Source: Venatoribacter cucullus (GTDB lineage Bacteria; Pseudomonadota; Gammaproteobacteria; Pseudomonadales; Oceanobacteraceae). From it: a DNA stretch of 64,000 nt. The notes below the pieces were generated by a model. It ran no database searches. It was not told where the DNA came from and saw only the letters and a list, made by a program, of their open reading frames with translations. Below, piece by piece: positions 49,450 to 58,115 of this stretch. Position 1 is the first letter of the stretch. Every line of letters begins with the position of its first letter. Location: NCBI RefSeq assembly GCF_016132445.1, contig NZ_CP046056.1, forward strand, positions 1,426,001 through 1,490,000, read 5' to 3'. Position numbers and translations under genes: made by a program.

Positions 49450-50051
49450 CCTCCCTCACCCGCTACCCGGCTGCTTTGGCGGCGCTGTAAATCGGTAATC
49501 CACATAGCCAGCGTGCTGTCATCCTCGCCAGCGAGCTGTTGGGCGCGCTGGTATTGTTGCAGGGCGTTGTCCAGATCCTGCAGATACAGGTCATAGAGAA
49601 TACCCAGATTAAACGGAATATCGGCATCCTCCGGCGCGCAGTCTGCCGCCGTTAAATAGCTGCGTTCGGCGGCGCTGAAATCGCCATTATGGCGCTGCAG
49701 TAACGCCAGGGTTTTCCAGGCCGGGCAGTAATGCTCATCGAGCTGACGGGATTTTTCCGCCGCGGCCAGACCGGCGGCGTAATCCTGCTGTTGCAACTGC
49801 GCCAGCGCCAGATTGGTATAAATGCCGGCAAATTCAGCGCCCTGCTCCAGCATGGTCTGCCAGTGTGCAGTGGCGTCCGCCCAGGCATTCTGCTGCATCA
49901 GTGCCAGGCCCTGCTGATAACGCTGTTCAATCTCGGCGGTCAGCGGATCGATGACCTCCGGCACGGGTGCCGGCGCCGGTTGCAGCAGGCTGCAGCCACT
50001 CAGCCACAGCAGCAGCAATAACGCCGGTGCTTTAACGGATAGCGTCCACAT
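49446..50051 (-). CDS. TPR lipoprotein
   Basis: A 201-residue protein with a lipobox (LWLSGC, Cys20) and then about four tetratricopeptide repeats (residues 45-180, for example YTNLALAQLQQQDYAAGLAAA). The residue after the lipid Cys is Ser, not Asp, so outer-membrane sorting is likely. It probably acts as a scaffold in the ExbB/ExbD/AgmX complex, as TPR lipoproteins do in Glt-type machines. It overlaps the large TPR gene upstream by 20 bp. Confidence 0.82.
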   Translation of the reverse strand: MWTLSVKAPALLLLLWLSGCSLLQPAPAPVPEVIDPLTAEIEQRYQQGLALMQQNAWADATAHWQTMLEQGAEFAGIYTNLALAQLQQQDYAAGLAAAEKSRQLDEHYCPAWKTLALLQRHNGDFSAAERSYLTAADCAPEDADIPFNLGILYDLYLQDLDNALQQYQRAQQLAGEDDSTLAMWITDLQRRQSSRVAGEGG

Positions 50052-52875
50052 ACGCGGCTACCTTTTCCTGTTTGTTGTATTGCCCGGGCATCAGCCCGGA
50101 CAAGGCGCTGAAACTTTCGCGCACCCAGTTATCGTACAGGCCATCGCGGGTACGGCCGGCGTTGGCCTGGTGAATTTCAATGGCCGCCTCATCCAGCGGA
50201 AAGGCCTGCTCTTCCAGCAGGTATTGGTATTCCTCCTGCTCCAGCTCGTCAAGGCCGGCCGGACGCTCGGAACTCATCAGCGCTTTGCTCATGCCGGCAT
50301 ACAGCTGCCCCAGCCGGAAGGTGGCGGCGGTGGTAAATTCCTGCACTTCCAGTTTGGCGGCCTGGGTATAGCGTTTCTGGGCAGCTTGCAGCGCTGCATT
50401 TTTACGCTGAATGCTGGCCGCCAGCGGCTGGCTCAGGCGGATTTTCTCGTACCGCAAACGCTCGGCTTCGCCCAGCTGAAAGGCGGCACTGGCGGCCAGA
50501 TAGCGGGAACGATCCGTTTGTTCAGCACCGGCTTTGTTGTGCAGCACGATGATTTTATTCAGCCAGAATTGGCGCTTGTTCTCTTCACCAGCCGCAGCAT
50601 AGAGCTGATCGAGCTGGTAATGCGCTTCCAGCGCTGCGTCCAGTGGTTGCGGAAACTGGTGTGCGTAATGGCGATACGCCAGCAGGGCCTTCGCATCATC
50701 GCCACCGCGCTGGTAATACTGCGCGGTCTGGTAACAGGCAATGCGTTGCTGCTGCGGATTGCTGTGGTGACGGCACAAATATTCCAGTTCAGCCGCGGCC
50801 GCCGCCCAGTCCTGCTGTTCTTCGTAGGCCACAATCAGCTTGCTGGGAATATCAGCCGTTAACGGGTGTTGCGGGTATTGCTGACGGAACTGCTGTAACA
50901 CCTGCACCGCTTGCGGGTAATCGGGTATTGCCATCAGCAGGGTGGCGGCATCGTACTCGGCGGCGATACGGCTGCGGCTTTCCGGAATTACGCCGGCCAG
51001 CCGTAACCAGTGCTGCACCGCGGCCAGAGCATCGCCCTGCTCGCGGCTGTGCAGACCTTGCTGGTAAATACTGGCGGCAATTTTTTCGCGCAGCTCTTGC
51101 ACCTGAGCCGGTTTAGCCTGTTGCTGCTGCAGGGCCAGCTGCAGCGCCTGTTCGGCTTCGGCAAACTGCCCCAGCGCGAAGCTGGCATGGCCGCGCACCA
51201 GCGCCGCGCCGTAACGGTAGCGGGGGGACAGATTTTGCTCAACCGTATCGGCCATGCGTGCCGTAGCCAGCGCCTGTTCGTATTGTTCGTCCTGCAGCAG
51301 CATTTCGGCGGTATTCACCAGCACCGTGCCACTGCGCGGGTCCTGCGCGAACTGCTGCACAAAACGCATGGCACTGGCGATGGTGGCCTGACGCCAGGCG
51401 GCCGCCTGGGGCGGCTCCGGACGGTGACGGTTATAGGCCAGAATGGCGGCATAACCGGCTTCGGCGGCCTGCTCATCGGCGGGATACTGATAGGCCACCG
51501 TTTCGTAATGATCGCGGGCGGCGACAAAATCCTGCAGCTCAAAGGCTACTTCGGCCAGCAGGAAATGGTCCCGGGCAATATCCTCAGCCTGAGGGAAGCT
51601 GCGCACGATTTCTTCATACCAGCGCCGTGCCGTCTGCAGTTCGCGGGTGCGTGTCCCGGCCTGCCTGCTCTGCTGCGCCAGGCCATGATGGAAACCGGCC
51701 AGATCATGCAGATAAGTGCTGAGGCTGCTGGTTAAGGCAGTGCGCATGGCCGCATCCGCGTGCTGCTGCCAGAACGCCGACCCTACGCCGAACAAGTCGT
51801 TGTAATAGGCTTTGTGACGACGGTTCAGGCTGGCATAACCGGCCTTGCGGTAACCTTCAATCAGGCGTTCGTAATACCCCGGAGCCCGCCGGTCGAGCGG
51901 ATAGCGCAACACGTAGGCACGCAGGGTGGAGGCGGCACTGCGGTGAAAGCCGCGCTGGTAGTACAGGCTGGCCAGCCGGTCGTAGAGCCGATATTCGTAA
52001 TGACGAACGCCGTGCTGATTATAAAAGCGGGCAATCATTTCCCAGTCACCCGCCTCCGTAACGATCAACGCCATGGCCCGCAGAATATCGTCACGCAGGG
52101 CCAGATCCCCGCCGCTGGCCGCTTCCAGCCGCGCGGCATCCGGAAATTCCTCATCCAGCACCCGGGTAAAGGCCAGCAGGCTGTCATCGTAATGCTGGTG
52201 ACGGAATAAGGCCCAGCCGCGCAAATACCCGGCGCTGACGTAATAAGGGTTGCCGGCCCGTCCCGCCGCAACCACCTGCTGATAGGCCGCGGCCGCCAGC
52301 TCGTAATCGCCGCTGTTGTAATACAGCTGACCAAGCCGGAAATGGCTTTCGGTAACATAGGCGGATTGCGGATGCAGACGGATCAGGTCTTCCAGCGCCG
52401 CCATGGCTTTCTGCGGCTGGCCATTAAGCAGGCTGGCCCGCGCCAGCTGGTAACGCACGCTGTCGTTGTCGGCGCGTTCAGGAAACTGTTGCAGCAGGGC
52501 TTCGTAATCACGGATAGCCGCGGCCGGTTCCGGCTCCGCACGGGTTGTGGCGGATGGTGGCAGCAGGCCATCCTGCTGCAATTCCTGTTGTTGCAGCTTC
52601 AGGGCTGCCATCCGCTGATGCACCCGTACCCGTACTTCGGCATCGTCACTGATGCTTAAAAACCGCTCATAGGCCTGCAACACCTGCGCATGGCTGACGG
52701 CCATGGCTTCGTCCGGCCGGATACGAATGGCCGGCGCGGAATTTGACGCTGCATAGCCGGACTGGCCGTTGCTGAATGCGGCAGCCGGCCGGGATGACGA
52801 CGGTTGTTTTTCCGCCGCACTGCAGCCCAGCAGCCACAGCGGCAGCAACAGAAGCAGCAGCGACTTATTCATCAT
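50032..52875 (-). CDS. Large TPR lipoprotein
   Basis: A 947-residue protein with a lipobox (LLGCS, Cys18) and tetratricopeptide-like repeats through most of its length, with clear repeats near 120-200 and again in the second half. It is very rich in Gln, Ala and Tyr. The general form resembles the TPR proteins of Agl/Glt machinery and of outer-membrane assembly factors, but I cannot assign a named family. It is translationally linked to both neighbours by short overlaps. Confidence 0.8.
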   Translation of the reverse strand: MMNKSLLLLLLPLWLLGCSAAEKQPSSSRPAAAFSNGQSGYAASNSAPAIRIRPDEAMAVSHAQVLQAYERFLSISDDAEVRVRVHQRMAALKLQQQELQQDGLLPPSATTRAEPEPAAAIRDYEALLQQFPERADNDSVRYQLARASLLNGQPQKAMAALEDLIRLHPQSAYVTESHFRLGQLYYNSGDYELAAAAYQQVVAAGRAGNPYYVSAGYLRGWALFRHQHYDDSLLAFTRVLDEEFPDAARLEAASGGDLALRDDILRAMALIVTEAGDWEMIARFYNQHGVRHYEYRLYDRLASLYYQRGFHRSAASTLRAYVLRYPLDRRAPGYYERLIEGYRKAGYASLNRRHKAYYNDLFGVGSAFWQQHADAAMRTALTSSLSTYLHDLAGFHHGLAQQSRQAGTRTRELQTARRWYEEIVRSFPQAEDIARDHFLLAEVAFELQDFVAARDHYETVAYQYPADEQAAEAGYAAILAYNRHRPEPPQAAAWRQATIASAMRFVQQFAQDPRSGTVLVNTAEMLLQDEQYEQALATARMADTVEQNLSPRYRYGAALVRGHASFALGQFAEAEQALQLALQQQQAKPAQVQELREKIAASIYQQGLHSREQGDALAAVQHWLRLAGVIPESRSRIAAEYDAATLLMAIPDYPQAVQVLQQFRQQYPQHPLTADIPSKLIVAYEEQQDWAAAAAELEYLCRHHSNPQQQRIACYQTAQYYQRGGDDAKALLAYRHYAHQFPQPLDAALEAHYQLDQLYAAAGEENKRQFWLNKIIVLHNKAGAEQTDRSRYLAASAAFQLGEAERLRYEKIRLSQPLAASIQRKNAALQAAQKRYTQAAKLEVQEFTTAATFRLGQLYAGMSKALMSSERPAGLDELEQEEYQYLLEEQAFPLDEAAIEIHQANAGRTRDGLYDNWVRESFSALSGLMPGQYNKQEKVAAYVDAIR

Positions 52876-54773
52876 GGCTGCGCCTCCGGGCTGGTCAGCG
52901 GCCGTTCTGCCGTGGCGGTAATGTGCTTCTGCAGCGCGTTGTCATACAGGCGGGCAATGGCCAGCCGGGCCTGGGCCTGATAATCCTGCAACTGAGCCTG
53001 TAATTGCTGCAGATGCCCTTGCAGCTGGGTGGTCAGCCGCGCTTGCTGTTGTTGCTGCAGTTGTTGCAACCGCTGCTGTGCCCCGGCGTAATGCTGCTGC
53101 AGCGTGGCAATGCGCGGGTCCAGCCCCTGCCCCCGGTTTTTTGACCACTGCAAGGCCAGCCGGCTGTTCTGCAGTTGCTCCTGCAACCGGGTGGCCTGTT
53201 GTTGCAATTGCCACCAGTGCTGGCGTACCTGATAACGACGTTGCGGCTGTTGTTCATACAGATTCCACAGCAGCACCCCGCGGCTGCGGCGCCAGCGTTG
53301 CTGGTAAGGGCGCAGATCACGGGTGGGCGTATTGATTCGCTGCAGTCCGCGGATGTGCGCCACCACCCGCTCCAGTGCCTGTACCTGGGCCGCTTCGTGG
53401 CCGCTGGCGTAGGCAAACAACTGCTGTTCTTCCGCGTCTAACCGCTGCTGCAGGCGTTCCATCTGCTGCTCGGCTTGCTGTAACTGCTGTTCGGCTTGCT
53501 GCAGACGTTTGGCACCATTGGCGCGAACAAACGCCGCGCGCCGGTATTGCAGTGCATCCTGCCACCACCGCAACCGTTGCTGGTGCTGGCGGATATCCTG
53601 CTGCAGGGTTTGCACTTCGCGCCATTGCTGCAGCTGATGACGGAACCCGGGCGTTGCCAGCAGACCACTTAAATGATGGTCCAGCGGTGTCAGCTCCGGC
53701 GCAGCCGTCAGCTGCCCTTGCAACCATTGCTGCAGCCGGGCCGGCTGCTGCCAGTGCTGCAGTTCATCGAGCATGCCCTGCAGATGCTGATCAACCCATT
53801 CATAGCCTTTCAGTGCCTGCGTATTGGCCTGCATCTGCTCCAGGGTGTAAGGCACGCCCAGTACCGATTCAATCACCGCCGGATGCCAGGGCTGAAACCT
53901 TTGCTGCAGTATCCGCCAAGGCTGCAGCGCCTGCTGGTACTGTTGTTGTTCCAGCCGTGCCCAGCCAAATTGCAGTAAGGCCGGGGCGCTGTAGACCGAT
54001 TTCAGAGACACCGCCCGCAGCCAGGTTTCTGCCTCCGGATAACGGCCGCTTTCGAGGGCATGAATCCCGCCCAGTAACAGCATTTTGTCTTTTAACGCCT
54101 GGCCTTCAGCACTGGCCGGCAACAAAGGCAAACTGCTGGTGAGCAGCTGGCGGACTTCTGCCAGTGGCGCCTCATTGAGGATATAACTGAGCAGCAGATT
54201 ATGCCGGGCCAGCCCGGCCCACAGATCATTGCCCTGCATCAGGGCCAATGTCCGTTGCGCGGAGATCTGCAGGCCTGCTTCCAGCTGACTGGAAACTTCC
54301 ATAAACAGCGCTTCCTGGCGGTACGGTTCAGCCAGCGCCGGGCGGGACATTAACGCCTGGGTAACGGCTTCCGAGGCTTGCGGGTAAAATCCGGCGGCAA
54401 ACCAGCTGCGGGCCAGATAAAACCAGCTTTGCGCCGGAGCGCTAAGGCCCTGTTGTTGCCAGCTCATATACAGCCGTTCAGCAGCTTCGTTCAGCCCCAT
54501 CCCCAGCAGTAGACTGGTTTCCAGTAAGTCTGCATGGCCCTGCTGTTCGGCACTGAGCTGGGCGCGCAGCGGCGGCAGCACATTCAGCGCCGCCGCATAA
54601 TCCTGATTCAGATAATGGTAAGTAAAGCTGCCCCACAATAAGCGCTGCTGCGGGGTTTGTGGTTGGATTTGCCACTGCCGCGCGGCCTCCGGCAATAACG
54701 GCCAGGCGTCATCCGCCTGCGCTACCGCCGCTCCACTCAGTAAGATCACCAACAGCCACAGGCTACGCATCAT
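52872..54773 (-). CDS. Exported TPR and coiled-coil protein
   Basis: A 633-residue protein with a signal peptide (cleavage near VAQA, residue 20), TPR-like helical repeats over the first half and a long Gln-rich coiled coil from about residue 385 to 620, with stretches such as LQQAEQQLQQAEQQMERLQ. The second half could span a large part of the periplasm. No catalytic motif is seen. It lies between the 168-residue unknown and the large TPR lipoprotein in the same operon. Confidence 0.78.
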   Translation of the reverse strand: MMRSLWLLVILLSGAAVAQADDAWPLLPEAARQWQIQPQTPQQRLLWGSFTYHYLNQDYAAALNVLPPLRAQLSAEQQGHADLLETSLLLGMGLNEAAERLYMSWQQQGLSAPAQSWFYLARSWFAAGFYPQASEAVTQALMSRPALAEPYRQEALFMEVSSQLEAGLQISAQRTLALMQGNDLWAGLARHNLLLSYILNEAPLAEVRQLLTSSLPLLPASAEGQALKDKMLLLGGIHALESGRYPEAETWLRAVSLKSVYSAPALLQFGWARLEQQQYQQALQPWRILQQRFQPWHPAVIESVLGVPYTLEQMQANTQALKGYEWVDQHLQGMLDELQHWQQPARLQQWLQGQLTAAPELTPLDHHLSGLLATPGFRHQLQQWREVQTLQQDIRQHQQRLRWWQDALQYRRAAFVRANGAKRLQQAEQQLQQAEQQMERLQQRLDAEEQQLFAYASGHEAAQVQALERVVAHIRGLQRINTPTRDLRPYQQRWRRSRGVLLWNLYEQQPQRRYQVRQHWWQLQQQATRLQEQLQNSRLALQWSKNRGQGLDPRIATLQQHYAGAQQRLQQLQQQQQARLTTQLQGHLQQLQAQLQDYQAQARLAIARLYDNALQKHITATAERPLTSPEAQP

Positions 54774-54790
54774 CTTGCTCCGCCCACCGC

Positions 54791-55297
54791 TTACCAGCGC
54801 TGCAGTTGCAGTTGAGCCCGGCGCTGTTGCGGGTTATCGGTCACCTGCAATTCCAGCAGCAGCGGGCCGGTGGTCTTTTCGACCACCGGATTCAGCTGCA
54901 GGGTTTGTGGCTGACCGCTGTTATCCAGCCCTTTCAGGGTAATCTGCAGGGCGTGCTGGCCAGGACCGGCATCCAGGCTAGCCAGTGGCTGTACGGCACC
55001 CATTTTCAGCGCCTGAATCTGGCGTTCGGTATAAATATGCAGCACCGGCGGCAGCGCCTCACTGCGGATTTCCAGCGCCAGCGGTTCAAAGTACTCGCCG
55101 CCCTGCAACGATAGATACAGCGCCAGGCGGGTAGTCGCGGGACTGAGCAGATCCTGCTCCAGCTGGTACAGCTCACGGTTCAGTTCCAGCACGCTTTGTT
55201 TAACCTGGCTGACGTCAGCCGCCAGCGCAGCCTCGCCGGCATGACCGGGCAATACGGACAGCAACAGAGAAACAGCAAGCAGAATCGGTGCTTTCAT
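54791..55297 (-). CDS. Exported protein of unknown function
   Basis: A 168-residue protein. The start at 55297 gives a signal peptide (MKAPILLAVSLLLSVLPGHA); the longer frame overlaps the upstream gene. The mature part begins with a short coiled segment (VKQSVLELNRELYQLEQDL) and continues as beta-rich sequence that looks like an immunoglobulin-like or C2-like domain. I do not recognise the family. Operon position suggests a structural part of the envelope complex. Confidence 0.72.
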   Translation of the reverse strand: MKAPILLAVSLLLSVLPGHAGEAALAADVSQVKQSVLELNRELYQLEQDLLSPATTRLALYLSLQGGEYFEPLALEIRSEALPPVLHIYTERQIQALKMGAVQPLASLDAGPGQHALQITLKGLDNSGQPQTLQLNPVVEKTTGPLLLELQVTDNPQQRRAQLQLQRW

Positions 55298-55305
55298 AAT
55301 TAACC

Positions 55306-55824
55306 TCAGGCATCCGGGCCGGCGGTTGTTAAACCGTCGAGCCATTGGGTCAGAACAGGTTGAGTCAGGTCGGCCAGCTCACGCAGACGACCGGAAATAT
55401 GGTGGGCCAGCGCGCCATCCGGGTTAATCAGCAATACCGCCGGGGTGCGGATGCTGGCCAGAGGATGGGGCCAGTCTGACGCTGGCCGCTGCAGAACCGG
55501 AATATGCAGTTGCGGTGGCCGATCGTTGTTGGCCGGCGTCCAGATAACCCAGCTGGTCAGGTGCTGTAAGGCAAAACCAGCCTGCAGGCGTTGCAGAGGC
55601 TGCAAGGCGGCAGCGCAGTCATTGCAGCGGCCGGGGAAAATCAACAGCAACGGCCGGCCGCGCTGCTCGCTCAGGCGCTGGCCGTAATCCGCCAGCGCCG
55701 ATGGCAGGGTAAAATCGGGCAGCCGTTGCCTCACAACCAGAGATTGCGCATAAGCGCCGGAATTGAAACCAAGAATCAGGGCAGCGGCCAGCCAGAAGCT
55801 GGGAATGCCGGACAGAAACTGCAT
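55306..55824 (-). CDS. Exported thioredoxin-like (redoxin) protein
   Basis: A 172-residue protein with a signal peptide (cleavage after AYA, residue 26), a redoxin N-terminus (LPDFTLPS) and a CNDC active site (Cys67, Cys70) in a TlpA/peroxiredoxin-like fold, with RTPAVLLINPDG as the cis-Pro region. It should be a periplasmic thiol oxidoreductase. It is the first gene of the TPR/ExbBD operon, so it may maintain disulfides of the complex, although few of those proteins have cysteines beyond their lipoboxes. Confidence 0.8.
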   Translation of the reverse strand: MQFLSGIPSFWLAAALILGFNSGAYAQSLVVRQRLPDFTLPSALADYGQRLSEQRGRPLLLIFPGRCNDCAAALQPLQRLQAGFALQHLTSWVIWTPANNDRPPQLHIPVLQRPASDWPHPLASIRTPAVLLINPDGALAHHISGRLRELADLTQPVLTQWLDGLTTAGPDA

Positions 55825-55891
55825 GAATGTCGTGCCTGTATGGTGATCTTTATTATTGTTATCCGGCTTCCGTGCCGGTTTACATTCTGCA

Positions 55892-55923
55892 ACAAAAGGC
55901 GCCCCAGAAGCAATCGGGGCGCC
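55892..55923 (-). terminator. Terminator after the CoxE-like gene
   Basis: On the minus strand GGCGCCCC pairs with GGGGCGCC over a 10-nt loop and is followed by TTTTG. It lies 9 bp beyond the VWA gene stop and separates it from the TPR/ExbBD operon. Confidence 0.8.
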
Positions 55924-55932
55924 GGGGTGTTG

Positions 55933-57114
55933 TTACTTACTGAGGTATTTCATGGCATCTTCCAGACCCTGCAGGGTCAGAGGATACATTTTGTCCTGCA
56001 TAATCTCGCGGATCATTCCCAGTGAACCACCCTGCCCCCAGTAAGATTCCGGCGCCGGGTTCAGCCACACCACCTTGCTGAAATGGTCGGTCAGACGCTG
56101 CAGCCAGACCGCGCCGGCTTCATCGTTCCAGTGCTCGACACTGCCGCCGACATGGGACACTTCGTAAGGGGCCATCATGGCATCTCCAACAAAGATGACT
56201 TTGTAGTCCGGCCCGTATTTGCGCAGGATATCCCAGGTTTCAGTGCGCTGGTTCATGCGCCGGATATTGCTCTTCCACACCGACTCGTACAGGCAATTAT
56301 GGAAATAAAAGGTTTCCATGTGCTTGAACTCCGTCTTGGTGGCCGAAAACAGCTCTTCACACACCCGCACGTGCGGGTCCATGGAGCCGCCGATATCAAA
56401 AAACAGCAGCACTTTTACCGCGTTGTGACGCTCGGGCACCATTTTGATATCCAGGAAACCGGCGTTACGGGCGGTCGAGGCGATGGTGTCGCCCAGATCC
56501 AGCTCGTCGGCGGCGCCCTGACGGGCAAACTTACGCAACCGCCGCAACGCCACTTTGATATTGCGGATACCCAACTGAATGTTGTCATCCAGGTCTTTGT
56601 AGTTGCGCTGCTCCCACACTTTTACCGCTTTTTTGTGCCGGGATTTACCCTGCTCAATGCGGATGCCTTCGGGGTTATAACCGTTGGCACCAAAGGCGGA
56701 GGTACCGCCGGTACCGATCATTTTATTACCGCCCTGATGGCGTTTGTGCTGTTCTTCCAGACGCTTTTTAAACTCGTCCAGCACCTTATCGAGGCCGCCC
56801 AGTGCTTCAATTTTGGCCATATCTTCCGGCGACATCAGGCGCTCAAATTCTTTGCGCATCCAGTCGGCCGGAATATCCGCCTCGGCCATGCCATCCGGCA
56901 GGGTTTCGAGACCGCGGAAGTAGCTGGCAAAGGCCTTGTCGAACTTGTCGTAATGACGCTCGTCTTTAACCAGGCACAGCCGAGCCAGGGCGTAAAACTC
57001 GTCCAGATCGGCAAAGGCCACATGGGCTTTCACCGCCTCGACCAGATCCAGATATTCCCGCACCGAGCACGGCACTTTGGCCTGGCGCACCGCCTGAAAG
57101 AAATCAATCAGCAT
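55933..57114 (-). CDS. CoxE-like VWA domain protein
   Basis: A 393-residue cytoplasmic protein with a helical N-terminal half and a C-terminal VWA domain. The metal-site motif is DIGGSM (Asp240, Gly242, Ser244), where the usual first Ser of DxSxS is Gly; later residues such as VGDAMMAPYE look intact. It lies 4 bp after the MoxR-type ATPase gene, the usual pair. MoxR-VWA pairs act as chaperones that insert cofactors or remodel complexes. The client is unknown here. Confidence 0.87.
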   Translation of the reverse strand: MLIDFFQAVRQAKVPCSVREYLDLVEAVKAHVAFADLDEFYALARLCLVKDERHYDKFDKAFASYFRGLETLPDGMAEADIPADWMRKEFERLMSPEDMAKIEALGGLDKVLDEFKKRLEEQHKRHQGGNKMIGTGGTSAFGANGYNPEGIRIEQGKSRHKKAVKVWEQRNYKDLDDNIQLGIRNIKVALRRLRKFARQGAADELDLGDTIASTARNAGFLDIKMVPERHNAVKVLLFFDIGGSMDPHVRVCEELFSATKTEFKHMETFYFHNCLYESVWKSNIRRMNQRTETWDILRKYGPDYKVIFVGDAMMAPYEVSHVGGSVEHWNDEAGAVWLQRLTDHFSKVVWLNPAPESYWGQGGSLGMIREIMQDKMYPLTLQGLEDAMKYLSK

Positions 57115-57118
57115 GGCA

Positions 57119-57961
57119 TCAGCCCTTGCGGCGACTCATAAAGGCCAGTTTTTCCAGCAGATGTACGTCCTGCTCGTTTTTCAGCAAGGCACCGTACAGC
57201 GGCGGAATGGCTTTGGTGGTGTCAGCGTTACGCAATACATCCGGGCCGATATCGTCGGCCATCAACAGTTTCAGCCAGTCGATCAGCTCTGACGTGGACG
57301 GTTTTTTCTTCAGCCCCGGTACTTTACGCACGTCAAAGAACACATCCATGGCTTCGCGTACCAGCTCGGCTTTGATATTGGGGTAATGCACATCGACGAT
57401 GGCTTTCATGGTGTCGCGGTCGGGGAAGTCGATGTAATGGAAGAAGCAGCGGCGCAGGAATGCATCCGGCAGTTCTTTTTCGTTGTTACTGGTGATCAGG
57501 ATAATGGGCCGGTGTTTGGCCACAATGCGCTCCTGGGTCTCGTAAACAAAAAACTCCATTTTGTCGATTTCCAGCAACAGGTCGTTGGGGAATTCGATAT
57601 CGGCTTTGTCGATTTCATCGATCAGCAGCACCACCGGCTTGTCGGCGGTAAAGGCCTGCCACAGCTTGCCCTTCACAATGTAGTTGCTGATATCGTGGAC
57701 GCGGTCAACGCCCAGCTGCGAGTCACGCAGACGGGAAACGGCATCGTATTCGTAAAGGCCCTGATGCGCCTTGGTGGTACTTTTGATGTGCCACTGAATC
57801 AGTTCAGTGCCGAGGGATTCCGCCAGCTGTTCCGCCAGCATGGTTTTACCGGTGCCCGGCTCCCCTTTCAGCAGCAGCGGACGCTGTAAGGCAATGGCGG
57901 CATTCACTGCCATCTGCAGTTCCGGTGTGGCGACGTATTGCTGGGTACCCTGAAACTTCAT
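57119..57961 (-). CDS. MoxR-family AAA+ ATPase
   Basis: A 280-residue MoxR/CoxD-type ATPase. Walker A is GEPGTGKT (33-40), Walker B is VLLIDEIDKAD, sensor 1 is LITSNNEKELPD, and a C-terminal helical lid follows. It is a hexameric chaperone-like ATPase that works with the adjacent VWA protein. This small branch is widespread in gammaproteobacteria, often with the same partner. The pair forms its own transcript, bounded by terminators on both sides. Confidence 0.93.
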   Translation of the reverse strand: MKFQGTQQYVATPELQMAVNAAIALQRPLLLKGEPGTGKTMLAEQLAESLGTELIQWHIKSTTKAHQGLYEYDAVSRLRDSQLGVDRVHDISNYIVKGKLWQAFTADKPVVLLIDEIDKADIEFPNDLLLEIDKMEFFVYETQERIVAKHRPIILITSNNEKELPDAFLRRCFFHYIDFPDRDTMKAIVDVHYPNIKAELVREAMDVFFDVRKVPGLKKKPSTSELIDWLKLLMADDIGPDVLRNADTTKAIPPLYGALLKNEQDVHLLEKLAFMSRRKG

Positions 57962-58054
57962 ACTGACCTCTTATGCCAATCACTGAGACAAAACAGGCCG
58001 GGAGTATAAGGAGGGGCAAGGCCGCCAGCAAGCTGAGCTGCCAGCAAACGCTGC

Positions 58055-58090
58055 CAGCAAAAAAAGCAACGGCGGCTTACTAAGCCGCCG
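58055..58090 (-). terminator. Terminator after the membrane VWA gene
   Basis: Ten-base arms (CGGCGGCTTA with TAAGCCGCCG, 58070-58090) form a hairpin that on the minus strand is followed by TTGCTTTTTTT. It lies 25 bp past the VWA stop. Confidence 0.88.
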
Positions 58091-58115
58091 CTGGTTAACA
58101 AAAACCGCTGTCGGT

